From: Methylobacter sp.
GTDB taxonomy: Bacteria > Pseudomonadota > Gammaproteobacteria > Methylococcales > Methylomonadaceae
DNA length: 51,265 nucleotides
NCBI RefSeq assembly: GCF_023227905.1
Contig: NZ_JALOCF010000031.1
Span: 1 to 51,265 of the forward strand
Direction: 5' to 3'
Of this stretch, positions 8,359 through 15,210 are shown in pieces. The translations under genes and the position numbers were made by a program. The notes beneath the pieces are model-generated. The model was not told the origin of the DNA. It did not search any database and was given only the letters and a program-made list of their open reading frames with translations. The first letter of the stretch is position 1; every line of letters starts with the position of its first letter.

Positions 8359-8382
8359 CTTTATTCACCCAACTACATAACG
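8359..8382. promoter_or_regulatory. ModE-like operator near modE
   Basis: CTTTAT-N12-ATAACG, with CTAC before the right half. It has the same 6-12-6 geometry as the two boxes at 8656 and 8758, but only the right half is perfect. It lies about 50 bases upstream of the modE start, a place suited to autorepression. Confidence 0.4.
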
Positions 8383-8522
8383 AATTAAAATGAACTCGCT
8401 CTCATCCAGAATAAAAGCGCCTAAATCCGACAAACATCAATATGCTGGGTAATGTTCACGATTATAGGCCATTCATAACTATTGATGATAAACATACCTG
8501 AATATAAATTTCAAAGCCGGAG

Positions 8523-8539
8523 TGCGGGCCTTGCCCGCA
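8523..8539. repeat. Small GC-rich hairpin in the modE-porin gap
   Basis: TGCGGGC-CTT-GCCCGCA, a 7-bp perfect stem with a 3-base loop. The surrounding 8500-8640 looks like repeat DNA rather than a gene. The rest of the 8309-8879 gap holds only the ModE boxes. Confidence 0.4.
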
Positions 8540-8655
8540 TGAACCTAAAAACGGCAGTTGTCCACGAAAACCAAAAACAGACGCCTCCAGGCGACAGTTA
8601 AATATCCGCAATGTCGCCAAGCCTACAAAATCCATCGAAAATGTTCGAAACACGA

Positions 8656-8679
8656 CGTTATTTACCTTTTGACATAACG
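8656..8679. promoter_or_regulatory. ModE operator (best match)
   Basis: CGTTAT-N12-ATAACG with both half-sites perfect. The half-sites, and the 12-base distance between them, agree with the E. coli modA ModE operator as I remember it (CGTTAT...ACATAACG). It lies mid-way between modE and the porin gene. Confidence 0.7.
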
Positions 8680-8757
8680 CTAATAATTTATATAATCGCT
8701 ACGTGCAATCGCCTAGTCAATAGCTGGCATGGCATTTGCTGTTAAAAAAATAGTCAG

Positions 8758-8781
8758 TCTTATGTATCTGACTATATAACG
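8758..8781. promoter_or_regulatory. ModE operator upstream of the porin gene
   Basis: TCTTAT-N12-ATAACG; the inner bases GTA...CTAT extend the dyad. It has the same spacing as the box at 8656-8679. It is about 100 bases upstream of the porin start, so repression of the porin by molybdate-ModE is likely. Confidence 0.55.
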
Positions 8782-8879
8782 AGGCAAACCGGAATCGCTC
8801 TTTGCTTTCAGTTATCCCGAATAAGTTCCGTAGCCTCGCTTAAGCGGCGTCGATGCGAACGGCATAATTTTATAGGTCA

Positions 8880-10406
8880 ATGATGATGAAAAAAGCGCTT
8901 AGCGACATCACTGCTAGCCATGCACTCAGTCTGCTTGTCGCCGCCAATATTGTTACCGGCATCGCCACTGCTGCCGCGGCGGAAGACAAAAAAACCAGCG
9001 CGGCTCCGCCTAAAACCCACACCAGGCCGCCGCTCGCGGCTTTCGAAAGCCAAATGCCCGATGCGCTGTTAGGGGCCGACAAATACGAAAAACCAGTCTG
9101 GAATCTGCACGATGCCCTGAACTTGCCGAAATGGCTGTCGCTGTCGGCAGAACAGCGCACGCGCTACGAAACCCTGGACGGCAGTTTCAAAGCGGGCGGC
9201 AAAGGCGGCGATCAACAAATTCCGTTGCAAACCGATGTGTTCCTTGAGGCGCGCTTCAATCACCTACGCGCCGGCGCCGAGTTTTTGGATGCCCGGCAGT
9301 TCGGCTCCGATAGCGGATCCGGGATCAATAACACCCACGTCGACGAGGCCGATTTTATCCAGGGTTATCTGGCCTGGGCCGATCAGAACGTCGCCTACAG
9401 CGGTCTGGGCGCGGAAGTTATCGTCGGTCGTCAATCGCTCAATTTCGGCAGCCGCCGCTTGATTGCCCGGAACGCGATGCGCAACACCATTAATAGTTTC
9501 GACGGCGTGCGGCTGCGTTTGCTCGATTATAACAACTGGCAATTCAATGCTTTTGTGACCAAGCCGGTCGGCCGCTATCCGAATAACTCGCAGCAACTGC
9601 TCGACGGCTTCCACAGTTTCGACGAACCCGAATACCAAACCTGGTTTTCCGGCGGATTTTTGGAAAGCTATAACATCGCCTGGGGCATTAACGCCGAACT
9701 GTATTTGTACCATTTGGACGAAGGCGACCGCAAACGCAACCAGACCGCCAACCGCCGCTATTTTACGCCCGGCATGCGCTTTTACATGAAACCGGCCAAG
9801 GGCACATTCGATTTTCAAACCGAAACCATCGGCCAATTCGGCACGGTGCGTTCATCGACCGCCGCCAACAATGGTACGGATTTGGATCACTCCGCCTGGT
9901 ATCAACACCTGGACGTCGGTTACACCTTCGATATTCCCTGGTCGCCGCGTTTGGCGCTGGAATACGATTACGCCAGCGGCGATCACGATCCCAATGATAA
10001 GAAAAACCAGCGTTTCGATACTTTGTATGGCGCGCGGCGCTTCGAGTTCGGTCCGACCGGCATATACGGCGCTTTTGCCCGCAGCAATATCAATACGCCG
10101 GGGTTACGGGTTACCGCCGCGCCGCGAAGCGATGTGCAGCTTGGCCTCAGTCACCGGCTCTACTGGCTCGTGGAAGACAAGGATAGTTGGACCTCGGCCA
10201 ATCTGCGCGATGCCACGGGCAGAACCGATAACTTTATCGGCCAACAACTCGAACTGATGGCGCGCTGGGATGTCAACAGCAGCCTGAATTTCGAAACCGG
10301 CTTGGCCCATCTGTTCAAAGACACTTTCGCCAGGGAGACCGCCAATGCGCCGAGTGACAAGGATGACGTCAATTACTTCTATGTGCAAAGCATGTTGCGC
10401 TTTTGA
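8880..10406 (+). CDS. Alginate-export-family outer membrane porin
   Basis: A 508-residue protein with an N-terminal signal peptide (about residues 1-34, ending in a run of alanines before EDKK). It is followed by a long beta-barrel region with alternating aromatic strands, and ends in the typical outer-membrane C-terminus with Phe as the last residue (YFYVQSMLRF). The sequence (LSLSAEQRTRYETLDGSF, EVIVGRQSLNFGSRRLI, SFDGVRLRL, YDYASGDHDPNDKKNQRFD) matches the alginate_export family of 16-18-strand anion channels. No alginate genes are nearby. It sits downstream of two ModE-like boxes and upstream of modABC, so I infer a role in passing molybdate or another oxyanion across the outer membrane. 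Confidence 0.85.
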   Translation: MMMKKALSDITASHALSLLVAANIVTGIATAAAAEDKKTSAAPPKTHTRPPLAAFESQMPDALLGADKYEKPVWNLHDALNLPKWLSLSAEQRTRYETLDGSFKAGGKGGDQQIPLQTDVFLEARFNHLRAGAEFLDARQFGSDSGSGINNTHVDEADFIQGYLAWADQNVAYSGLGAEVIVGRQSLNFGSRRLIARNAMRNTINSFDGVRLRLLDYNNWQFNAFVTKPVGRYPNNSQQLLDGFHSFDEPEYQTWFSGGFLESYNIAWGINAELYLYHLDEGDRKRNQTANRRYFTPGMRFYMKPAKGTFDFQTETIGQFGTVRSSTAANNGTDLDHSAWYQHLDVGYTFDIPWSPRLALEYDYASGDHDPNDKKNQRFDTLYGARRFEFGPTGIYGAFARSNINTPGLRVTAAPRSDVQLGLSHRLYWLVEDKDSWTSANLRDATGRTDNFIGQQLELMARWDVNSSLNFETGLAHLFKDTFARETANAPSDKDDVNYFYVQSMLRF

Positions 10407-10441
10407 CGGAACATTGCGTTACGCCCGGAACGATGCGAGTA

Positions 10442-10474
10442 AGACCTTCCAGGTTTTTAAAACCTGGAAGGTCT
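10442..10474. repeat. Perfect 16-bp-arm palindrome between porin and modA
   Basis: AGACCTTCCAGGTTTT at 10442-10457 is mirrored exactly at 10459-10474 around a single central T. It is a dispersed-repeat-like palindrome and could also act as a transcription terminator or attenuator between the porin and modA. There is no T-tract after it. Confidence 0.7.
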
Positions 10475-10550
10475 ATCGTAGCTAATCGGATGACTGACAG
10501 GATTTATCAAATCGAAATAGCATCCCACCATTAAATTATTGGAGAATTTT

Positions 10551-11315
10551 ATGTTAGATAATCACTTTTTCCGCTCTCTGTTCGCCGCAGGGCTGCTTTT
10601 AATCGCTCCTGCAACCTGGGCCGAAACGGTGCTGGTTGCGGTCGCGGCCAACTTCACCAAGCCGATGGCCGAAATTGCCGCCGCTTTTGAAAAATCCACC
10701 GGTCACAGCGCCAGCTTGGCGTTCGGTTCCTCCGGTAAGTTCGTTTCACAATTTGAAAACGGCGGGCCGTTTGAGGTGTTTTTATCAGCCGATGACAAAA
10801 GCCCGATCAAGCTTGAGCAAGAGGGCTTGGCGGTGGCCGGCACCCGTTTCACTTACTCGCTGGGCAAATTGGTACTCTGGTCGGCCACGCCGGGTTTAGT
10901 CGATGATCAGGGGCAAATCCTGAATAAAGGCGGTTTCAAGCATATCGCGCTGGCCGATCCGAAACTGGCGCCCTACGGCGCGGCGGCGATTGAAGTATTA
11001 AAAAAACAGGGCGTGTTCGACAAACTGCAACCGTTGTTCGTACAAGGGGAGAACATCGCGCAAACCCACCAGTTCATCAGCACTGGCAATGCCGAACTGG
11101 GTTTTTTAGCGCTGTCGCAAGTGATAGACAACGGCAAGATAGCCGCGGGCTCAGGTTGGATCATTCCTACGGATCGTTATCAGCCGATCCGTCAGGATGC
11201 AATACTGATGAAAACCGGCGCCGAAAACCCAGCCGCACCGGCATTGTTGAAATTTTTGAAATCGCCGGAAGCGCTCGCGATTATCAAAAAATACGGTTAC
11301 GACTTGGCGGAATAG
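10551..11315 (+). CDS. modA: Molybdate ABC transporter periplasmic binding protein
   Basis: A 254-residue protein from the ATG at 10551, which has TTGGAG 6 bases upstream; the in-frame TTG at 10539 is part of that ribosome-binding site and is rejected. Signal peptide residues are about 1-23 (FAAGLLLIAPATWA). The mature part begins ETVLVAVAANFTKPMAEIA and has FGSSGKFVSQFENGGPFEVFLSADD (the oxyanion-binding serines), ALADPKLAPYGAAA and AELGFLALSQV, all standard for ModA. It captures molybdate/tungstate in the periplasm and hands it to ModB. It follows the porin gene and precedes modB, but is separated from both by palindromic repeats. Confidence 0.94.
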   Translation: MLDNHFFRSLFAAGLLLIAPATWAETVLVAVAANFTKPMAEIAAAFEKSTGHSASLAFGSSGKFVSQFENGGPFEVFLSADDKSPIKLEQEGLAVAGTRFTYSLGKLVLWSATPGLVDDQGQILNKGGFKHIALADPKLAPYGAAAIEVLKKQGVFDKLQPLFVQGENIAQTHQFISTGNAELGFLALSQVIDNGKIAAGSGWIIPTDRYQPIRQDAILMKTGAENPAAPALLKFLKSPEALAIIKKYGYDLAE

Positions 11316-11390
11316 AACTATGTTAAACGCCGCCGATATAGTCACTCTCTCAATAGTTCCCACGCTCCGTCGTGACGCACATTTCGACGC

Positions 11391-11507
11391 AGGCCGGAAT
11401 AAGCCGGTCCGCGCCTTAAGCGCAGGACAGGCGTTTCCGGCATTTCTGCGCATCGGGATGCCGGAAACACCCGCTCTTGCAGTCGCCGGGCGGGCTTATT
11501 TCGGCCT
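11391..11507. repeat. Nested inverted repeats between modA and modB (GCCGGAATAAGCC family)
   Basis: The outer arms AGGCCGGAATAAGCC (11391-11405) and GGCTTATTTCGGCCT (11493-11507) pair at 14 of 15 positions. Inner arms GCGTTTCCGGCAT (11431-11443) and ATGCCGGAAACAC (11458-11470) pair almost perfectly, giving a branched structure. It is flanked by GTTCCCACGC (11356) and GCGTTCCCA (11515), resembling the ends of another repeat. The same outer motif recurs at 25577-25627. Confidence 0.65.
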
Positions 11508-11567
11508 ACATTCTGCGTTCCCATTTATGCCCCAGAGGGTACGCCGGAGCATCGGAACGATAAAACA

Positions 11568-11611
11568 GGAGTGCAAGCTTTGCTTGCGCTGGCAGGCGAA
11601 GCCTGCACTCC
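11568..11611. repeat. 44-bp hairpin just upstream of modB
   Basis: Two 20-base arms (11568-11587 and 11592-11611) are inverted copies of GGAGTGCA[A/G]GCTT[T/C]GC[T/C]TGC, with a 4-base loop. It lies about 45 bases before the modB start and could affect its expression in the operon. Confidence 0.65.
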
Positions 11612-11657
11612 AGATTTTTCAGCTGGAAATTTGGCAATCCTCAGGCGGGACATTACC

Positions 11658-12344
11658 ATGCTAACCCCTTCCGATCTCGGCGCATTGTTTTTAACCTTCA
11701 AAGTCGCCACCATCGCAACCGTGTTGATGCTGCTGCTCGGCACGCCGCTGGCCTGGTGGCTGGCCCGGACGCGCTCCGCCTGGAAAGGCATTATCAATGC
11801 CGTCGTCGCGCTGCCGCTGGTGCTGCCGCCGACTGTCTTGGGCTTTTATTTGCTGGTGCTGATGGGCCCGGCCGGAGCGGTTGGTAAATTCACTACTTGG
11901 CTGGGTTTGAGCACATTGCCATTTACTTTTGCCGGCTTGGTGATCGCATCGGTGCTGTATTCATTGCCGTTTGTCGTGCAGCCGTTGCAAGCCTCATTCA
12001 CGTCTATCGGCGAACAGCCTTTGGAAGCCGCCGCGACTTTGCGCGCGAGTCCGTTGGATACTTTTTTTAGCGTGGTCATGCCGCTGGCGAAGCCCGGTTT
12101 TTTGACCGCGGCTATTTTAGGCTTTGCGCATACGGTCGGCGAATTCGGCGTGGTGCTGATGGTCGGCGGCAATATTCCGGACAAAACCCGCGTGGTGTCG
12201 GTGCAAATCTATAACCATGTCGAAGCGCTGGAATACGCCGAAGCGCACTGGCTGGCCGGTGGCTTGCTGTTGTTCTCATTCAGCGTGCTGCTGGTGCTGT
12301 ACACCGCGCTGAAAACACAGCCCGTCGCGCATCCGCTTAAATGA
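11658..12344 (+). CDS. modB: Molybdate ABC transporter permease
   Basis: From the ATG at 11658 the product is 228 residues, the usual ModB length. An upstream in-frame extension runs through the hairpin at 11568-11611 and is rejected. It has about five membrane helices (LFLTFKVATIATVLMLLLGTP, ALPLVLPPTVLGFYLLVLM, GLVIASVLYSLPFVVQP). The EAA-loop signature is EAAATLRASPLDTFFSVVMPLAKPG, the coupling site for the ATPase. Also typical is AHTVGEFGVVLMVGGNIP. It forms the inner-membrane channel with ModA and ModC. The gap to modC holds a 151-bp dispersed repeat. Confidence 0.94.
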   Translation: MLTPSDLGALFLTFKVATIATVLMLLLGTPLAWWLARTRSAWKGIINAVVALPLVLPPTVLGFYLLVLMGPAGAVGKFTTWLGLSTLPFTFAGLVIASVLYSLPFVVQPLQASFTSIGEQPLEAAATLRASPLDTFFSVVMPLAKPGFLTAAILGFAHTVGEFGVVLMVGGNIPDKTRVVSVQIYNHVEALEYAEAHWLAGGLLLFSFSVLLVLYTALKTQPVAHPLK

Positions 12345-12465
12345 TTTTTTTTGTCAATTTATAGCCACGGATCAATACGGATAAGACGAAAGACGAAAGG
12401 CGAAAAAAAGAGCGTCGGACACACTGCCGCCCTTCGCCCTCAATGCCGTTGACTTAAGAGTACGA

Positions 12466-12616
12466 GCTCCTTCTCCCTGAGGGAGAAGGTTGGGATGAGG
12501 GGGATAAAATAAGCTTTTTTCCTTATTTTGCTTTCCCCTCGGCAACTGCTCCCTGCGTTGCTCTACCTCCTGCATCCTTGCAGTCGTCACCCAACCCTCT
12601 CCCTCTGGAGAGGGCT
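12466..12616. repeat. 151-bp dispersed palindromic element, copy A (between modB and modC)
   Basis: It matches the element inside the Cus pump gene (31241-31391) at about 141 of 151 positions with no gap; differences cluster in the centre (12501-12536). The left end is a perfect hairpin CCTTCTCCCT-G-AGGGAGAAGG (12469-12489); the right end CCCTCTCC-CTCT-GGAGAGGG is another. The two ends are also inverted copies of each other (GGGAGAAGGTTGGG versus CCCAACCCTCTCCC). Read on the minus strand one frame stays open throughout, coding PSPEGEGWV...PHPNLLPQGEGA. No transposase is encoded. The rest of the 12345-12703 gap shows no gene. Confidence 0.85.
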
Positions 12617-12703
12617 TTGTACCGCTTAAGTCAACAGTATTACCCTTTGTCTTGTGCCTTGCACCAATCTGTAGCTGAATAATTAATATGTAGATAACCC
12701 AAA

Positions 12704-13780
12704 ATGACAACAATCCAAGCCCGCTTCCAACTCGACTACGGCGACTTTAAACTGGACGTCGATTTAAAACTGCCCGGCACCGGCATTACCGTATTGTTCG
12801 GCCACTCCGGCTCAGGCAAAACCACGCTGCTGCGCTGCATCGCCGGGCTGCAACATGCGCCGCAAGGTTTACTGACAATCAACGGCCATATCTGGCAGGA
12901 CAGCGAACGCAATATCTTTTTATCCACCCATCAACGATCGCTCGGCTATGTGTTTCAGGAAGCCAACCTGTTTCCGCATTTGACGGTGCGGGACAACCTG
13001 AATTACGGCCTGAAACGGATCAAACAAAACTCGGGCGCGGTCAAGCTGAAGCAAACTATTGAATTGCTCGGCATCGGCCACTTGATGGAGCGTATGCCCG
13101 GCCACTTGTCCGGCGGCGAACGGCAACGGGTCGCCATCGCTCGATCCTTGGCGCTTAATCCCGAAGTCCTGCTGATGGACGAACCGCTGGCATCGCTGGA
13201 TTTCAAGCGCAAACAGGAAATTCTGCCGTTTTTAAGCCGATTGCATCAGCAACTGGACATTCCGGTGCTGTATGTCACCCACTCCCAGCAGGAGGTCACT
13301 CAGCTGGCCGACACGCTGGTGATTATGGAAGACGGCCGGGCGCTGGCATCGGGGCCGCTGTCGGAAACGCAAAGCCGTCTCGACGTGCCGCTGGCGCAAG
13401 ACCGGGAGGCCGCCACGGTTTGGCAAGCGACGGTCGCCGAACATGAACCCGACTACCATCTGACTCGCGTCGATTTTGCCGGAGGCTCGCTGAGCCTGCC
13501 GGCGGTCGATGCCCCGGCCGGTGCGCCATTGCGGGTACAGATTTACGCCCGTGATGTCAGCATCGCCCTTCAAGCCCCAACCGCCACCAGCATTCTGAAT
13601 GTGCTGCCCGCAACCGTCACCGGCATTGCCGATGGCCGCGACAGCCAGAGCATTGTAAGGTTGCAAGTCGGCGGTCAGGCGCTGCTGGCGCACATCACCC
13701 GCAAATCGGCAATGATGCTGGGTTTGCAAATCGGCATGGCGGTTTATGCGCAGATCAAGGGTACATCGATATTAAATTAA
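12704..13780 (+). CDS. modC: Molybdate ABC transporter ATP-binding protein
   Basis: A 358-residue ABC ATPase. Walker A is GHSGSGKTT (residues 33-41), the Q-loop is YVFQEANLFPHLTV, the signature is LSGGERQRVAIARSL, Walker B is VLLMDEPLASLD and the switch histidine is in VLYVTHSQQEV. The C-terminal third (from about residue 290) is a Mop/TOBE domain (SILNVLPATVTGI...GGQALLAHITRKSAMML), the molybdate-sensing regulatory domain of ModC. It powers molybdate import with ModAB. The length is normal. It is followed after 14 bases by the molbindin gene, but a 151-bp repeat separates it from modB, so it may be partly uncoupled from modAB. Confidence 0.94.
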   Translation: MTTIQARFQLDYGDFKLDVDLKLPGTGITVLFGHSGSGKTTLLRCIAGLQHAPQGLLTINGHIWQDSERNIFLSTHQRSLGYVFQEANLFPHLTVRDNLNYGLKRIKQNSGAVKLKQTIELLGIGHLMERMPGHLSGGERQRVAIARSLALNPEVLLMDEPLASLDFKRKQEILPFLSRLHQQLDIPVLYVTHSQQEVTQLADTLVIMEDGRALASGPLSETQSRLDVPLAQDREAATVWQATVAEHEPDYHLTRVDFAGGSLSLPAVDAPAGAPLRVQIYARDVSIALQAPTATSILNVLPATVTGIADGRDSQSIVRLQVGGQALLAHITRKSAMMLGLQIGMAVYAQIKGTSILN

Positions 13781-13794
13781 TCCAGGAGTTCATC

Positions 13795-14223
13795 ATGAAA
13801 GCAAGCGCACGCAATCAATTTATCGGTACCGTCAGCAAGGTGCTTATCGGCGCGGTCAATGCCGAAGTCCATGTCGGCTTGAAAGGCGGGGAAACCATCG
13901 TCGCTTCGATTACCAAGGAATCTGTCGAAACGTTGGGCATCAAGAACGGCATTGAGGTCATCGCCCTAGTCAAGGCTCCGCAAATCATCATCGTCACCGA
14001 TTTCGGCGGCTACCGGCTGTCGGCGCGCAACCAGTTGCAAGGCACGGTCACCGAGGTAAAACCGGGCACGGTCAACGCCGAAGTCGATATCGAGTTAAAA
14101 GGCGGCGAGCAGGTTGCCGCGACCGTCACCAACGACAGCGTCGATGCGTTGGGCCTGAGCGAAGGCCAGCCTGCTACGGCGGTGTTTAAAGCCGGCGCGG
14201 TGATGCTGGCGGTTGCGGATTAA
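13795..14223 (+). CDS. mop: Two-domain molbindin (Mop) molybdate-binding protein
   Basis: A 142-residue protein made of two tandem Mop domains of about 68 residues each. Each has the SARNQ[FL]xGTV start, a VNAEV core and a GGExxxAxxT motif (residues about 3-70 and 72-140). Such dimop proteins (Azotobacter ModG is the known example, of similar size) assemble into trimers that store or buffer molybdate in the cytoplasm. The start is supported by CCAGGAG 8 bases upstream, and it lies 14 bases after modC, so both are one transcript. The same domain occurs in ModE and at the ModC C-terminus in this locus. Confidence 0.92.
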   Translation: MKASARNQFIGTVSKVLIGAVNAEVHVGLKGGETIVASITKESVETLGIKNGIEVIALVKAPQIIIVTDFGGYRLSARNQLQGTVTEVKPGTVNAEVDIELKGGEQVAATVTNDSVDALGLSEGQPATAVFKAGAVMLAVAD

Positions 14224-14478
14224 ACTACCCCGCCAGACTCAGGCTCTCAGGGGCCTCGACGGCGTATAGCGGCGAAGGAACCACAGGTAACCTCGCTTTT
14301 GCAGCTTACTATAAAAAAGCTTGGATCAAGTTTCCGCTATTTAAAAAATAGCGATATACAAAAAATTCAAAATTGCTACAATCGGATTTTTGGAATTTTG
14401 GCACAGGCACTCCGGCATGGGTGTCAATAGCATTAAAAATCTACCAATAGATCCATCTAATTACCTGTATTTTTGAAT

Positions 14479-15162
14479 ATGTCCTTTAAAAACGAACAAA
14501 TATCAAATTCATGGTCCTGCGAGGGTGATTCTGTGTGTCAGGTTAATCATCAGGTTGCATTTGATTTCGCCGAGCGGAGTTTCCCAGCCGGGATGCACAT
14601 CTGCCATTTGTACACTAATGAGAACGAGCGGCAGAGCACAACTGCTAAATTTTTGCGAAGCGGGCTGTTAGCCAGCGAAAAGGTTGGCTACTTTGCCGAT
14701 GTCATGCCTCCGATGAATGGCATGGATAGCTATCTCTCCCAACTGGGAATTATTCCCTCCTGCCAAGCTAAGCCAGAGCAGCTGGTTCTGACCCAGGCAG
14801 AGGCCGCTTATTGCCCCGACGGCACTTTCATCCCGGAACGCATGCTTGACTATTTGCGCTCCTTTTATAATCGAGCCCAGAGTGAGCGCTTTGCGGGAGC
14901 ACGCATGACAGGAGATACTAATTGGATATCCAAAAGCATACCCGGTGTTGAACGCTGGATCGAATACGAAGCGATGATTAACAGTCTGATGGAAGAGGTT
15001 CCTATCCACGGTGTTATGTGCCAATATGACGTCAGCAAATTGGATGGTGCCATGCTTTTCGATGTGCTGAGCGTTCATCCGATGATGATTGTGGCCGGTC
15101 AAATTGTACATAATCCTTATTTTTCAATGCCTGATAAACCAACAGCTTTTTTACAAGAATAA
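14479..15162 (+). CDS. Stand-alone MEDS domain sensory protein
   Basis: A 227-residue soluble protein with a MEDS (methanogen/methylotroph, DcmR sensory) domain over most of its length: GMHICHLYTNENERQ near residue 37, FLRSGLLASEKVGYFAD and a C-terminal ECxYD-like piece (VPIHGVMCQYDVSKLDG). MEDS proteins are thought to sense small compounds and are often linked to histidine kinases. Here it lacks an output domain, and the next gene, 48 bases on, is a hybrid histidine kinase, so the pair probably forms a sensor-kinase unit. The ATG at 14479 is preferred over the TTG at 14473. The 255 bases before it are AT-rich with a GCTATTT/AAATAGC dyad near 14336-14353. Confidence 0.8.
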   Translation: MSFKNEQISNSWSCEGDSVCQVNHQVAFDFAERSFPAGMHICHLYTNENERQSTTAKFLRSGLLASEKVGYFADVMPPMNGMDSYLSQLGIIPSCQAKPEQLVLTQAEAAYCPDGTFIPERMLDYLRSFYNRAQSERFAGARMTGDTNWISKSIPGVERWIEYEAMINSLMEEVPIHGVMCQYDVSKLDGAMLFDVLSVHPMMIVAGQIVHNPYFSMPDKPTAFLQE

Positions 15163-15210
15163 TCATGCCGGTTATGCCAATATCCTTTAGCACATATTTG
15201 TTAATCTCTG

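Noticed and set aside
9264..9836. 190-codon open frame antisense to the porin gene
   Set aside because: It is a shadow of the GC-rich porin coding frame; no ribosome-binding site or protein-like domain.
12372..12713. 113-codon minus-strand frame in the modB-modC gap
   Set aside because: It is the translation of the 151-bp repeat and its flanks; the peptide recurs inside cusA only because the repeat does.
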